From Myxococcota bacterium (GTDB taxonomy: Bacteria > Myxococcota_A > UBA9160 > UBA4427), in NCBI GenBank assembly GCA_030748735.1, contig JASMLK010000055.1:1-64000 (forward strand): a stretch of DNA of 64,000 bases. The letters run 5' to 3'. Below, piece by piece: positions 8,713 to 17,857 of this stretch. The notes beneath the pieces were generated by a model. It was not told the origin of the DNA and ran no database searches. It was given only the letters and a program-made list of their open reading frames with translations. A program made the position numbers and the translations under genes. Within the stretch, counting starts at the first letter, position 1. Each line of letters begins with the position of its first letter.

Positions 8713-9846
8713 TCACCTGATCGGCCCCGCAATCCAACCGCCGCCCAACACCTCGCAGCCCCCTTCGGCGTCGTAGAAGACGGCGGCTTGCCCGGGAGTG
8801 AAGGCTTCGACCGGTTCATCGAAGGCCACGCGCACCCGGGCTTCTGCTTCGGGGTGCAGCCATGTCAAGGCACCTGCGTGGCGATGGCGGATCTGTACCT
8901 GTGCCCGCACGGGTTCGGCTGGCGCGTTGCCCGCGATCCAGTTGACGCGTTCGACGCGCCCCGTCGACACTTCGAGTTCTTCGCGGTCCCCCACCACGAT
9001 GCGACCCCTTTCGGCGTCGATGCGACTCACGTAGAGAGGGCGGTTCGCGTTGTCGATGCCGAGGCCGTGTCGCTGCCCCACCGTGTAGTGGTGAATCCCG
9101 CGATGGGTGCCCAGCACGCGACCTTCGCGGTCGACGAACTCGCCGCGCAGCGCTTTCGCCTCCGGTCGCAACGTTTCGACCACCGCGGCGTAGTCGCCGT
9201 CGGGTACGAAGCAGATTTCCTGACTCTCGGGCTTGTCCGCGGTACCCAGGCCCAGCTCGCGCGCGAGCTTTCGCACCTCGTCCTTGTGCATGTCGCCGAG
9301 GGGGAAGCGCGCGCGGAGGAGCTGCTCCTGGGTGAGTTCGAACAGGAAGTAGCTCTGGTCCTTGTTGCGATCGCGTGCGCGGAAGAGGTGTGCGGCTCCG
9401 GTTTTCGCATCGATCTCGATGCGGGCGTAATGACCGGTCGCGACCTGGTCGGCGCCAAAGGCGCTTGCGCGTGCGAGCAGGTGGTCGAACTTGAAGCGTG
9501 AATTGCAGGTGACGCAGGGGATCGGCGTGCGCCCCTGCAGGTAGTCGTCCGCGAAGCGTTCGATCACTTCTTCGAGGAAGCGGTCGGCGTAGTTGGCGAC
9601 GAAGAAGCGCACCCCGAGGCGATCGGCGACGCGTCGCGCATCGTCGGCGTCTTCGAGCGAGCAGCAGCGTGAGGCGTCGCCCGAAAGCTGCATCGTCACG
9701 CCGACGACATCGAAGTCCTCACGGGCCAGCAGCGCCGCAGCGACCGACGAGTCGACGCCCCCCGACATGGCAACGACGATGCGTTCCCGATCTGCAGAAG
9801 CGACCTCCCCTGAGGAAGGTTCGTTTTGAGTCTGGCCGGTCGTCAT
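8713..9846 (-). CDS. mnmA: tRNA-specific 2-thiouridylase MnmA
   Basis: Makes the 2-thio group of s2U34 in tRNA for Lys, Glu and Gln, using ATP and sulfur relayed from a cysteine desulfurase. The N-terminal PP-loop is AMSGGVDSSVAAALL. The two catalytic cysteines lie in PCVTCN and QEICFVPDGDY. The GHYARIE and RDRNKDQSYFLF segments are typical of the tRNA-binding region, and a C-terminal beta-barrel follows. At 377 residues the length is normal. It lies 34 bp downstream of a cysteine desulfurase gene on the same strand, so sulfur donor and acceptor enzymes are co-transcribed. Confidence 0.97.
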   Translation of the reverse strand: MTTGQTQNEPSSGEVASADRERIVVAMSGGVDSSVAAALLAREDFDVVGVTMQLSGDASRCCSLEDADDARRVADRLGVRFFVANYADRFLEEVIERFADDYLQGRTPIPCVTCNSRFKFDHLLARASAFGADQVATGHYARIEIDAKTGAAHLFRARDRNKDQSYFLFELTQEQLLRARFPLGDMHKDEVRKLARELGLGTADKPESQEICFVPDGDYAAVVETLRPEAKALRGEFVDREGRVLGTHRGIHHYTVGQRHGLGIDNANRPLYVSRIDAERGRIVVGDREELEVSTGRVERVNWIAGNAPAEPVRAQVQIRHRHAGALTWLHPEAEARVRVAFDEPVEAFTPGQAAVFYDAEGGCEVLGGGWIAGPIR

Positions 9847-9880
9847 GGGCCCGCAGCGTGCCCCATCTGGGTCGCGAGCG

Positions 9881-11047
9881 TCACCGGTTGGTGTCCAGTT
9901 CGCGAAGCTTGGCCACCTGTTCCGCGATGATCGCCGCCGCGCGATCGATCTGTGCTTCGTCGACCCCGAACCCGACGCTCAGCCGCAGGCAGCCGAGGGC
10001 TTCTTCCGCACTGCGTCCCATGGCGGTCAGCACGTGGGAGGGGTGGATCGAACCCGAATGGCAGGCGGCCCCGGCCGAAGCCGCAACCCCTTCGAGGTCG
10101 AGGGACTGCACGAGCACGTCGCCCGCAACGCCGCAGAATTCGACACTCAACGTATTGCAGAGCATCGCCGTGACATCGCCGTTGCGGCGCAGCTTCGGGA
10201 CATTGGCCGTGAGCGCTTCCCACAGGTGGTCGCGCAAGGCGGCGTACTTCTGCATTCGGTCTTCGAGGTCGGCGCTTGCCAGTTGGGCCGCGAGGCCGAG
10301 CCCCGCGATCCCCGCAACGTTCTCGGTCCCGCCGCGAAAGCGTCGCTCCTGCGGCCCGCCCAGGGATCGGGGAGCGCACTCGACACCCGTCTTGACGACG
10401 AGGCACCCGACGCCCTTCGGCCCGTTGAACTTGTGCGCGGATAGCGAGAGCAAGTCCGCCGGCACCCGTGAGAGATCGACGTCGGCTTTGCCGACGGCCT
10501 GGGTCGCGTCGACATGGAGAAGCGCCCCGCATGCCTTCACGCGATCGGCGATCTCGGCCATCGGTTGGATGACACCGGTTTCGTTGTTGGCCCAGATGAT
10601 CGTCACGAGGCGAGGCCCTTCAGCCAGCACGGCGTCGAGGGTGGCGAGATCGATGAGGCCGGCTTCGTCGACCGGAAGCCGCGTGACGCGGTGTCCCTGC
10701 GCATCCAGCCAGACGAGTGGCGCTTCGATGGACGGATGCTCGACCGCGGTCGCGACGACGTGCTGCGCGGTCTGCGAACCCGCTCGAGCCTCTTCGACCG
10801 TTCCGATCAGCGCAGTGTTGTTGGCCTCGGTCGCACCGGCCGTGAAGTAGATCTCGCGCGGGTTCACGCTGAGCAAGGCCGCGATCTGTTCACGCGCCGT
10901 GTCCACCAGCCGCCGCGCCACAGCACCTTCGGCGTGGGTGCTGGACGGGTTGCCGTACACCTCGTGGAGCACCCGCGACATCCGCTCAGCGACTTCGGGG
11001 AGCAGTGGTGTCGTGGCGTTGTGATCGAGGTAGACCCGGTCGCTCAC
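9881..11047 (-). CDS. Cysteine desulfurase (IscS/NifS family), probably serving MnmA
   Basis: PLP enzyme that removes sulfur from cysteine to form an enzyme persulfide. Visible: VYLDHNATTPL at the N-terminus, HPSIEAPL with the cofactor-stacking His, and SLSAHKFNGPKG with the PLP lysine. The active cysteine lies in a loop, SAGAACHSGSIHPS. Length is 388 residues. Start is GTG 11047, overlapping the upstream YihY stop (GTGA). No iscU, iscA, fdx or suf gene is nearby and mnmA follows after 34 bp. This resembles the dedicated desulfurase-MnmA pairs known in Bacillus (YrvO-MnmA). A general role in Fe-S synthesis remains possible. Confidence 0.92.
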   Translation of the reverse strand: MSDRVYLDHNATTPLLPEVAERMSRVLHEVYGNPSSTHAEGAVARRLVDTAREQIAALLSVNPREIYFTAGATEANNTALIGTVEEARAGSQTAQHVVATAVEHPSIEAPLVWLDAQGHRVTRLPVDEAGLIDLATLDAVLAEGPRLVTIIWANNETGVIQPMAEIADRVKACGALLHVDATQAVGKADVDLSRVPADLLSLSAHKFNGPKGVGCLVVKTGVECAPRSLGGPQERRFRGGTENVAGIAGLGLAAQLASADLEDRMQKYAALRDHLWEALTANVPKLRRNGDVTAMLCNTLSVEFCGVAGDVLVQSLDLEGVAASAGAACHSGSIHPSHVLTAMGRSAEEALGCLRLSVGFGVDEAQIDRAAAIIAEQVAKLRELDTNR

Positions 11048-12435
11048 GAGAGCTGCGCTCCGTCGTCCGCGTCTGCATCTTCCGCCCGCGGTTCGGGCCT
11101 TTCCGGGACCTTCGCGAGGATGTCGCCCAGGGTGTGGGACGACGCGTAGCGTGCCGTCGCGCGATCGAGTTCGCCGATCATCTCTTCGACCGCGGGGGCG
11201 ACCGCTTCGGCGGGTTCGCCGATCGTCTCGCCCCGCTGTCCGCGAATGGCGTCGAGCAGGTCGGCGACGCGGATGCGCTCGGCCGGACGACCGAGGCGAT
11301 AGCCCTCCCCTTCGTCGCCGAGATTGCATTGGCTCAAGATGCCGTCGTCTTCGAGGAGATCGAGCACTTCGCGCACCGCTCGCACCGAAGCCCCGACGCC
11401 CGCGGCAAGCACTTCGGCGCTGGGGACGGTGCGGTCGTCGCGAAACGCGCGCGCGACTTCGACCGAAAGCATCAACCCGAGGGTTTCGACTTCGGCGGGC
11501 GACAGCGTCGTGGAACTGACTTCGAGGCGATAGTGGTCGCGGTTTTGATGCGCAAAGCTGAATTCGGCACCGAGCAGCACGATTGCCCAGCAGACGTAGA
11601 GCCAGACGAAGAGCAACGGCAGCGCGGCAAAGCCACCGTACAAGGCGCTGGCTCGCGCTGCGCCGAAACTCATCCCCAGATAGGCCGACTGCGCAATGCT
11701 GAACAAGACGGCCGCGAGCAGCCCACCGAGCAGCGCACTGCGCGCCTGCACCTTCGTGTTCGGGAAGAACCAGTAGATGAAGCTGAAGCCGGCCAGCAGG
11801 AAGAGGCCCGGCGCATAGCGCAGGCCCATCTCGTAGAGCAGCGCGAAGCCCGGCCACTCGAGCAGACGGGTCACGATCGGGTCCGACTGCAGCGTGGCAC
11901 CGAGCGACATCGCGGCACCGGTGAAGAGCGGCACCACGATGATGACGGCCAGGTAGTCGGAGAAGCGTCGCGCGAACCCGCGGTTCTTGCGTACGCCCCA
12001 GATCGAGTTCAGCGTCGTTTCGAGATGCCGCAGTGCGAGCACGGTCGAAAGGAAGAGTGTGGCGGCACCCACGCTACCGAGTCCCACGATGTTCGCGCTC
12101 TCGACCAACTCGAGCAGGGTCTCACTGGCACCGGGGCTTCCGGCGGCGAGATACTCGACCGCAACGACCGCGAGGTCGTTGTTGGGATCGAACAGGCGCA
12201 CGATCGAAAAGGCCACGGCGAACAGCGGGATCACCGAGAGCGCGGTTACGTAGGTGAGCGCACTCGCGCGGAGCAGGAGCTGATCCTTGACGAAGCCCTC
12301 CCCCACCATCATGACGACCTGCAAGGCCCGGGTCGTCATGCCGAGCAGCGAGCGAGGATGCTGGTCGATCCGCCAGAGATCCTCGAAGAGGAACTGCTGC
12401 ACGCGTTCGAGTTGCTGCATGGGAGAAAGCTTCAT
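11044..12435 (-). CDS. YihY/BrkB-family membrane protein fused to a C-terminal winged-helix domain
   Basis: About 463 residues, much longer than the roughly 290 of E. coli YihY. Residues about 40-290 hold the YihY core: the family signature near LLLRASALTYVTALSVIPLFAVAFSI, then about five further hydrophobic segments. After a linker, residues about 305-410 look like an Rrf2-type winged helix (VEVARAFRDDRTVPSAEVLAAG, VRAVREVLDLLEDDGILSQC, YRLGRPAERIRVADLLDAIRG). The tail is Glu/Asp-rich. YihY proteins are inner-membrane proteins of uncertain role and were formerly misnamed RNase BN. The function of the extra domain is not known. Overlaps the ComEA-like gene upstream (ATGA) and the desulfurase downstream (GTGA). 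Confidence 0.88.
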   Translation of the reverse strand: MKLSPMQQLERVQQFLFEDLWRIDQHPRSLLGMTTRALQVVMMVGEGFVKDQLLLRASALTYVTALSVIPLFAVAFSIVRLFDPNNDLAVVAVEYLAAGSPGASETLLELVESANIVGLGSVGAATLFLSTVLALRHLETTLNSIWGVRKNRGFARRFSDYLAVIIVVPLFTGAAMSLGATLQSDPIVTRLLEWPGFALLYEMGLRYAPGLFLLAGFSFIYWFFPNTKVQARSALLGGLLAAVLFSIAQSAYLGMSFGAARASALYGGFAALPLLFVWLYVCWAIVLLGAEFSFAHQNRDHYRLEVSSTTLSPAEVETLGLMLSVEVARAFRDDRTVPSAEVLAAGVGASVRAVREVLDLLEDDGILSQCNLGDEGEGYRLGRPAERIRVADLLDAIRGQRGETIGEPAEAVAPAVEEMIGELDRATARYASSHTLGDILAKVPERPEPRAEDADADDGAQLS

Positions 12436-12893
12436 GGCGACGACTCGTTTCGTGTCGTGCCCGCGTCCGCGAGCCCGACCAGACCTGCGACGGTAGCCGG
12501 ACCGATGCCCACGATCCGTTCGAGATCGGAGAGCGAATCGAAAGGCGCCTTCGTGCGCGCTTCGACGATGGCCGCAGCCCGCCGTGGGCCGATGCGGGGA
12601 AGCACTTCGAGGGCTCGTGCATCGGCGCGATTCACGTCGAGGGGGAGTCCGAAGAGCAGTCGCGCGGGGCCACGAACCCGCGCTCCGTCCCCAGCGTCGC
12701 AGCGGCACGACACGTCGGTCGTCCAACCTTCGTTGGCTGCTCGTTCGAAGGGTGTGGCGCAGGGAACGCTGGCGACCGCGAGGGCATTGGCGCCAGGGTC
12801 CGCCGGCTGCGCCTGGTTGTACGCGAACAGCACCGCCGCGAGCGCCACGGCGGCACCCTGGACCTCACGGCTTGCAGGTCGCCAAGCTGGCAT
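12432..12893 (-). CDS. ComEA-like helix-hairpin-helix protein
   Basis: A 153-residue protein with an N-terminal hydrophobic stretch (GAAVALAAVLFAYNQAQ), probably a membrane anchor or signal. A Cys-containing linker follows, then a C-terminal ComEA-type double helix-hairpin-helix (LPLDVNRADARALEVLPRIGPRRA, then DLERIVGIGPATVAGL). ComEA proteins bind DNA in the periplasm during natural transformation. Small soluble HhH homologues are common in bacteria without proven competence, and no comEC or pilus gene is in the window. Its stop overlaps the yihY start by 4 bp. Confidence 0.82.
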   Translation of the reverse strand: MPAWRPASREVQGAAVALAAVLFAYNQAQPADPGANALAVASVPCATPFERAANEGWTTDVSCRCDAGDGARVRGPARLLFGLPLDVNRADARALEVLPRIGPRRAAAIVEARTKAPFDSLSDLERIVGIGPATVAGLVGLADAGTTRNESSP

Positions 12894-12928
12894 CGACGGG
12901 CCTCCCCCCGTTGTCCGCGTGGCCGTCC

Positions 12929-14167
12929 CTATTCGGGGGCGGGTTCGGCGGCACCGTCTTCGACGAACTCGGCGTGGAGGGCGCGCAGGGCGAGTTCGGC
13001 GTACTTCTCCTCGATCACCACGGAGACCTTGATCTCGCTCGTGCTGATCAACTGGATGTTGATCCCTTCGTCGGCAAGCGTGGTGAACATTCGCGCCGCC
13101 ACGCCCGCGTGGTCCTGCATGCCGAGGCCCACGATGGAGATCTTCGCGATCGCCTCGTCTCCTTCGACTTCGGTCGCACCGATCTCGCCCGACGCCGCGT
13201 TCGCGATTTCGAGCGCCTTCTTGTACTCGCCGCGCGGCACGGTGAAGGTCATGTCGGTGGCGCCGTCGCTCGACAGGTTCTGCACGATCATGTCGATCTG
13301 GATGCCTGCGTCGGAAATCGGCTTGAAGAGCTTGCCCGCAATGCCGGGGTGATCTTCGACCCCCTTCACGCGGATCTTCGCTTCGTTCAGATTGTGGGTG
13401 ACCCCGGAGACGACCAGTCGCTCCATCACATCCTCCTCGCGCGTGACCCAGGTCCCTTCGTCGGACTTGAAACTCGAACGCACGTGAATCGGCACGCCGT
13501 AGCGCATGGCGAATTTGACCGAGCGAATCTGCAGCACCTTGGCACCCAGACTCGCCATTTCGAGCATTTCTTCGTAGGCGACGCTGTGGAGCTTGCGTGC
13601 ATCGCTGACGACACGCGGGTCGGCGGTGTAGACCCCGTCGACATCGGTGTAGATCTCGCAGACATCGGCCTCGAGCGCACAGGCCATCGCCACGGCGGAG
13701 GTATCCGACCCGCCGCGCCCCAGCGTCGTGATGTTGCCCTCCGGATCGATCCCCTGAAAGCCCGCGATCACCGCGATGGCGCCTTCGTCGAGGGTGGCGC
13801 GCAGCCGCGTGCAGTCGATCTCGGTGATCCGCGCTCGGGTATGATCGGAGTCGGTGTTCATGCCCATCTGCGCGCCGGTGAAAGAACGCGCCTCGCGCCC
13901 GAGCTGGTGGATCGCCATCGCGAGCAAGGCAATCGTCTTCTGCTCGCCCGTCGAAACCAGCACGTCGTATTCGCGCGCGTCGGGGCGCTCACCGCCGAGT
14001 TGCTGGGCGAGGTCGACGAGTTGATTGGTTTCGCCACTCATGGCCGAAACGCAGACCACGACCTGGTTGCCTTCGTCGTGGGTCGCGACGACCCGCCTGG
14101 CCACGTTCCGGATGCGGTCGGGGTCACCGACGCTGGTGCCACCGTATTTTTGAACGATCAGAGCCAC
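12929..14167 (-). CDS. lysC: Aspartate kinase
   Basis: Catalyses phosphorylation of aspartate, the first step to lysine, threonine, methionine and diaminopimelate. The start region [12 protein letters not shown] is the family signature. [13 protein letters not shown] and [15 protein letters not shown] mark the kinase domain. Two C-terminal ACT domains follow ([17 protein letters not shown] and [20 protein letters not shown]), which give feedback regulation. The GTG start at 14167 is set by homology, because upstream codons of the open frame are non-homologous. Length is 412 residues, normal for the alpha/beta type. It follows tsaE after 64 bp, a spacer containing three 8-bp repeats. Confidence 0.96.
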   Translation of the reverse strand: MALIVQKYGGTSVGDPDRIRNVARRVVATHDEGNQVVVCVSAMSGETNQLVDLAQQLGGERPDAREYDVLVSTGEQKTIALLAMAIHQLGREARSFTGAQMGMNTDSDHTRARITEIDCTRLRATLDEGAIAVIAGFQGIDPEGNITTLGRGGSDTSAVAMACALEADVCEIYTDVDGVYTADPRVVSDARKLHSVAYEEMLEMASLGAKVLQIRSVKFAMRYGVPIHVRSSFKSDEGTWVTREEDVMERLVVSGVTHNLNEAKIRVKGVEDHPGIAGKLFKPISDAGIQIDMIVQNLSSDGATDMTFTVPRGEYKKALEIANAASGEIGATEVEGDEAIAKISIVGLGMQDHAGVAARMFTTLADEGINIQLISTSEIKVSVVIEEKYAELALRALHAEFVEDGAAEPAPE

Positions 14168-14190
14168 GCTGTCTTGCCTTCTGCCGTCTG

Positions 14191-14214
14191 TCTGGATGTC
14201 TGGATGTCTGGATG
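14191..14214. repeat. Three tandem copies of an 8-bp unit between tsaE and lysC
   Basis: The unit TCTGGATG occurs three times without gaps in the short tsaE-lysC spacer, about 24 bp from the lysC GTG. No function can be read from it. Confidence 0.8.
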
Positions 14215-14231
14215 TTCGGGAAACAGGGCGA

Positions 14232-14843
14232 TCAGTTCTCGCGGCCGGTCGGCGCGAGCCCCGCGACGTCGAGCGCCTCACACCAGGCGTCGAGCAACTT
14301 GCCGCTCGCCGGACCGGTGGCATGCACTTGGAACACGCGCAGGGCTGAGTCTGTTTCCTTCGATTCTGTAGGGCTTGGGACCGTGCTGGCTGAAGGCTCC
14401 GCGTCGGTAGCCGGGAAAGGCGTCGGCGGCGAGGTTTCGGCCGCTCCTGCACGCTCGCGCGCGATCCGAACGACGAGATGATCGGGCGGAAGCGCCTGCT
14501 GGAAGCGATCCCCCCATTCGATCGCCAGGATGGCATCGAGCGCCAGCAGGTCGAGAAAACCTACCTCCTCGAGGGCGCTTTCGCTTTCCAATCGATAGAA
14601 ATCCATGTGGACGAGGCCACGCCCCGTTTCGCCGCCGTACTCGTTGACGATCGCGAAGGTGGGGCTCGTGACCTGAACGGGATCGAGTTCGAGCCCCTGC
14701 GCCAGCCCCTTCACGAAGTGGGTCTTGCCGACACCGAGATCGCCCACCAGGCAGACGACCGTGGGCTGTGTCGTCTGGGCTGCGAGGAGCGCGCCTGCGC
14801 GCTCGGTCTGCTCAGGAGTTCGGGAAACGAACGAGGAGTGCAC
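14232..14843 (-). CDS. tsaE: TsaE, ATPase for tRNA threonylcarbamoyladenosine synthesis
   Basis: The P-loop ATPase partner of TsaB and TsaD in making t6A37 of ANN-decoding tRNAs. Visible: Walker A ([14 protein letters not shown]), [11 protein letters not shown] (switch I-like), HMDFYRLE, and [12 protein letters not shown] with the conserved Glu-Trp. A Pro/Thr/Ser/Glu-rich insertion of about 40 residues separates the core from the last strand, so the protein (203 residues) is longer than typical (about 150-160). The most likely start is GTG 14843, which places the first 32 bp inside the end of nnr. No ATG gives a full domain without absurd extra sequence. Confidence 0.9.
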   Translation of the reverse strand: MHSSFVSRTPEQTERAGALLAAQTTQPTVVCLVGDLGVGKTHFVKGLAQGLELDPVQVTSPTFAIVNEYGGETGRGLVHMDFYRLESESALEEVGFLDLLALDAILAIEWGDRFQQALPPDHLVVRIARERAGAAETSPPTPFPATDAEPSASTVPSPTESKETDSALRVFQVHATGPASGKLLDAWCEALDVAGLAPTGREN

Positions 14844-16467
14844 GGGAGCGCTCGGGGAGTTGCGACGCACGGTTGGCTGCGGCGCTCGGCTGAAAGTCGT
14901 CGGTCGAGGCCGGCCTGCCCTCGCGCAACGCGGTGCAGGTCGCCGGCAGTTCGTCGGCGATTTCGTGGGCGAGCAGGCCGCTGTTCCCCCGCTGAGACGC
15001 GAGCCGGTCAGCCGCGAGACCGTGGAGATACACGCCGAGGGTCGCGGCTCCGAACGCTCCCAGGCCCTGGGCGAGCAGGCCTGCAACGAGGCCGGTGAGA
15101 ACGTCGCCCGTACCTCCGGCCGCAAGCGCGGGGCCTCCGGTCGGGTTGATGGCGACACGGCCATCGGGGTCGGCGATCACGGTCGCGGCCCCCTTGAGTA
15201 CCACCACCCCACCGCTGCGCGAAGCGAGTGTGCGAGCAGACGAAACGCGATCGCGGTTGATCTCGCCGGCGGTCGAGCCAAGCAGCCGCGCTGCTTCACC
15301 AGGGTGCGGGGTGAGGATGCTGGCCGCCGTGCGCGCCTTCAGGATCGCGAGTGCGCCGTCGTGCGGCGCGAAGGCGTTGAGCCCGTCGGCATCGATCACG
15401 AGTGGCCGCTCGATGCGCTTCGCGAGTTCGTGCACGAGGCTTGCGGTTTCTTCCTGGGTCCCGATCCCGGGCCCGAGGGCCACGACGTCGCGCGCCTCGG
15501 CCAGGGCGAGGAGATGGCTTGCACTCGCCGCTGCGAACGCGTGGTCGTCGGTGTCGGGAACCGGTGCCGTCATGGCCTCGGTGGTCTTGACCTCGAGGAT
15601 TTCGTTCAGACCCGCCGGGCAGGCCACGGTGACGAGTCCGGCACCGACGCGTGCTGCACCGAGCGACGATAGCTGCGCGGCGCCCGTCTTGCCTCGCGAG
15701 CCCGCGACCACGAGGACGTGGCCGAAGCTTCCCTTGTGACCGGCGGCGCTGCGCTGCGGAAGATTCGCAGCGGCGGCTTCTTCGGACCAGAGTTCCGCGC
15801 CTGCCCGAACGTCCGGGCTCTCGTCGTGGATCCCGATCCGGGCGACATGGATCATGCCGGCGCACGAGCGGCCGGGTTCGAGACAGAGGCCGATCTTCGG
15901 CAAGCCGATCGTGACCGTTTCAGTGGCCTCGACCGCCGTGCCGAGCACCTGGCCGGTGTCGCTATCGAGACCCGATGGCAGGTCGACGGCGATCACGACT
16001 GCACCGCGCTGGCGTTGCCCGCGGATCCACTCGACGTGGGCCGCCGCTTCACCCTCGAGCGTACGCGCAAGCCCGGTGCCGAACAATGCGTCGACCACGA
16101 CTGCGGGTTCATCGACGCGAGCGGGGTCATCGAGGGGTTCGATTCCCAGTGCCGACAACCGCACGAGGTTCGCAGCGGCGTCGCCTGCGAGATCATTCGA
16201 CCCGCCGAGGATGCTCACCGCGACGGGGATGCCTAGCACTGCGAGATGGCGCGCAACAACGAAGCCATCGCCGCCGTTGTTTCCGCGCCCGCACACGATC
16301 ATGACCTGGCCGGGACCGCTCGTCAGATTCGCGAGCACGCGCTGCACGACCGCGCGCCCCGCGCTTTCCATCAAGACTTCGCCCGGTACGCCCAGGGTCT
16401 TGATCGTGTGGTGGTCGAGCGCCCGCATCTCTTCGGCACAAACGAGCGGCCAGGCGTGCTGCGACAT
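14812..16467 (-). CDS. nnr: Bifunctional NAD(P)H-hydrate epimerase / ADP-dependent dehydratase
   Basis: Repairs hydrated NADH and NADPH. The N-terminal half (about residues 1-215) is the YjeF_N epimerase, with GRGNNGGDGFVVARHL and VDALFGTGL. The C-terminal half is a ribokinase-like dehydratase with HKGSFGHVLVVAGS, ALGPGIGTQEE, LTPHPGEAARLLG and GGTGDVLTGLVAGLLAQG. At 551 residues it is slightly longer than usual because of a Ser/Ala/Arg tail. It lies between glmM (16 bp) and tsaE (overlap), the usual neighbourhood in deltaproteobacterial genomes. Confidence 0.95.
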   Translation of the reverse strand: MSQHAWPLVCAEEMRALDHHTIKTLGVPGEVLMESAGRAVVQRVLANLTSGPGQVMIVCGRGNNGGDGFVVARHLAVLGIPVAVSILGGSNDLAGDAAANLVRLSALGIEPLDDPARVDEPAVVVDALFGTGLARTLEGEAAAHVEWIRGQRQRGAVVIAVDLPSGLDSDTGQVLGTAVEATETVTIGLPKIGLCLEPGRSCAGMIHVARIGIHDESPDVRAGAELWSEEAAAANLPQRSAAGHKGSFGHVLVVAGSRGKTGAAQLSSLGAARVGAGLVTVACPAGLNEILEVKTTEAMTAPVPDTDDHAFAAASASHLLALAEARDVVALGPGIGTQEETASLVHELAKRIERPLVIDADGLNAFAPHDGALAILKARTAASILTPHPGEAARLLGSTAGEINRDRVSSARTLASRSGGVVVLKGAATVIADPDGRVAINPTGGPALAAGGTGDVLTGLVAGLLAQGLGAFGAATLGVYLHGLAADRLASQRGNSGLLAHEIADELPATCTALREGRPASTDDFQPSAAANRASQLPERSRALLVRFPNS

Positions 16468-16483
16468 GGGCGTGCTCCGCGCC

Positions 16484-17857
16484 TCAGGCCGCGAGGGCCT
16501 TGGCGAGTTCGTCCGCGAGATGCTGCGCGATCGACTGCACCGCTTCTTCGCTTTCCCCTTCGACCATCACGCGCGCGAGCGACTCGGTCCCGCTGTAACG
16601 AATCAGCACACGGCCACGGTCGCCGAGTTGGGCTTCGACTTCGGCGATCGCCCGCTGGACGCTGGGCAGCGTGTCGATCGGACGCTTTTCCGCCACCCGA
16701 ACGCCGAGCAGCGCCTGGGGAAAGCGCTGGAAGTCCGCGGTGAGTTCCGACAGACGGCGCCCCGTGCGTGCCATCACCGAGAGCACCTGGAGCGCACTCT
16801 TGAGACCGTCGCCCGTGCTCGATTGATCGAGGAAGATGAGGTGCCCCGACTGCTCGCCGCCGAGGTTGTAGCCGTGCTCGCGCATGGCCTCGACGACGTA
16901 GCGGTCGCCGACCTGGGTGCGCCGCAGGTGGAGCCCCTGGTCCTGCAGGGCGATCTCGAGACCGAGATTGCTCATCACCGTCGCCACCACGCCATCGCCG
17001 CGCAGCATGCCGCGCCCACTCATGTCGCGCGCGCAGAGCGAAAGAATCATGTCGCCGTCGAGGACCTTGCCCTTTTCGTCGACGAGGACCACGCGATCGG
17101 CGTCGCCGTCGAGGGCGATACCGACGTCGGCACCGGTCTCCTTCACTTTCTCGGCGAGCTTCTCGGGGTGGAGCGAGCCGCAGCCGTCGTTGATGTTCCG
17201 TCCGTTGGGCTCGATCCCGATGCTGTGAACGTCCGCGCCGAGTTCCCAGAGCACGATCGGCCCGACCTTGTAGGCGGCGCCGTTCGCGCAGTCGAGCACG
17301 ACCTTGAAGTCCCCGAGGCTGGCGTCGAGGGGGAAGCCATTCTTGAGGTTTACGACGTAACGTGCCGCTGCGTCGTCGATTCTTCGTGCCGCACCGACGT
17401 TGTCGGATGTCGCAAGGCCGCCGCGCAGCTCGTCCGAGCCGAGCAGGTTCTCGATGCGTTCTTCGATGGCGTCGGCGAGCTTGAAGCCGTCCTGCCCGAA
17501 GAACTTGATGCCGTTGTCCAGGTAGGCGTTGTGGCTGGCCGAAATCATCACGCCCGCATCACAGCGCATGTCGGTCGTCAGGTACGAGAGCGCCGGCGTC
17601 GGCATTGGACCAACCTGGATGACGTCGACGCCCATCGAGGTGATCCCCGCCGCGAGCGCGTCTTCGAACATATAACCGGACAGCCGCGTGTCCTTTCCGA
17701 TCAGGATACGGTGGGCGTCTCGATCGCCTTGCCCGCGAAACACGAAGGCGATCGCCTGCCCGAGGGCGAGCGCCACTTCGGGGGTCATCGGATGGACGTT
17801 CGCTTCGCCGCGGACGCCGTCGGTGCCAAAGAGCTTGTCGCTGTTGCCGCTACTCAT
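16484..17857 (-). CDS. glmM: Phosphoglucosamine mutase
   Basis: Converts glucosamine-6-phosphate to glucosamine-1-phosphate for peptidoglycan and lipopolysaccharide precursors. Visible: KLFGTDGVRGEAN at the N-terminus, the catalytic phosphoserine loop GVMISASHNAYLDNGIKFF, the metal loop DGDADRV, the sugar-binding EQSGH, and the phosphate-binding RYSGTESLARVM near the C-terminus. Length is 457 residues, normal. The start overlaps the cdaR stop (ATGA). CdaA-CdaR-GlmM form a known regulatory complex in Firmicutes, and the order is kept here. Confidence 0.97.
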   Translation of the reverse strand: MSSGNSDKLFGTDGVRGEANVHPMTPEVALALGQAIAFVFRGQGDRDAHRILIGKDTRLSGYMFEDALAAGITSMGVDVIQVGPMPTPALSYLTTDMRCDAGVMISASHNAYLDNGIKFFGQDGFKLADAIEERIENLLGSDELRGGLATSDNVGAARRIDDAAARYVVNLKNGFPLDASLGDFKVVLDCANGAAYKVGPIVLWELGADVHSIGIEPNGRNINDGCGSLHPEKLAEKVKETGADVGIALDGDADRVVLVDEKGKVLDGDMILSLCARDMSGRGMLRGDGVVATVMSNLGLEIALQDQGLHLRRTQVGDRYVVEAMREHGYNLGGEQSGHLIFLDQSSTGDGLKSALQVLSVMARTGRRLSELTADFQRFPQALLGVRVAEKRPIDTLPSVQRAIAEVEAQLGDRGRVLIRYSGTESLARVMVEGESEEAVQSIAQHLADELAKALAA

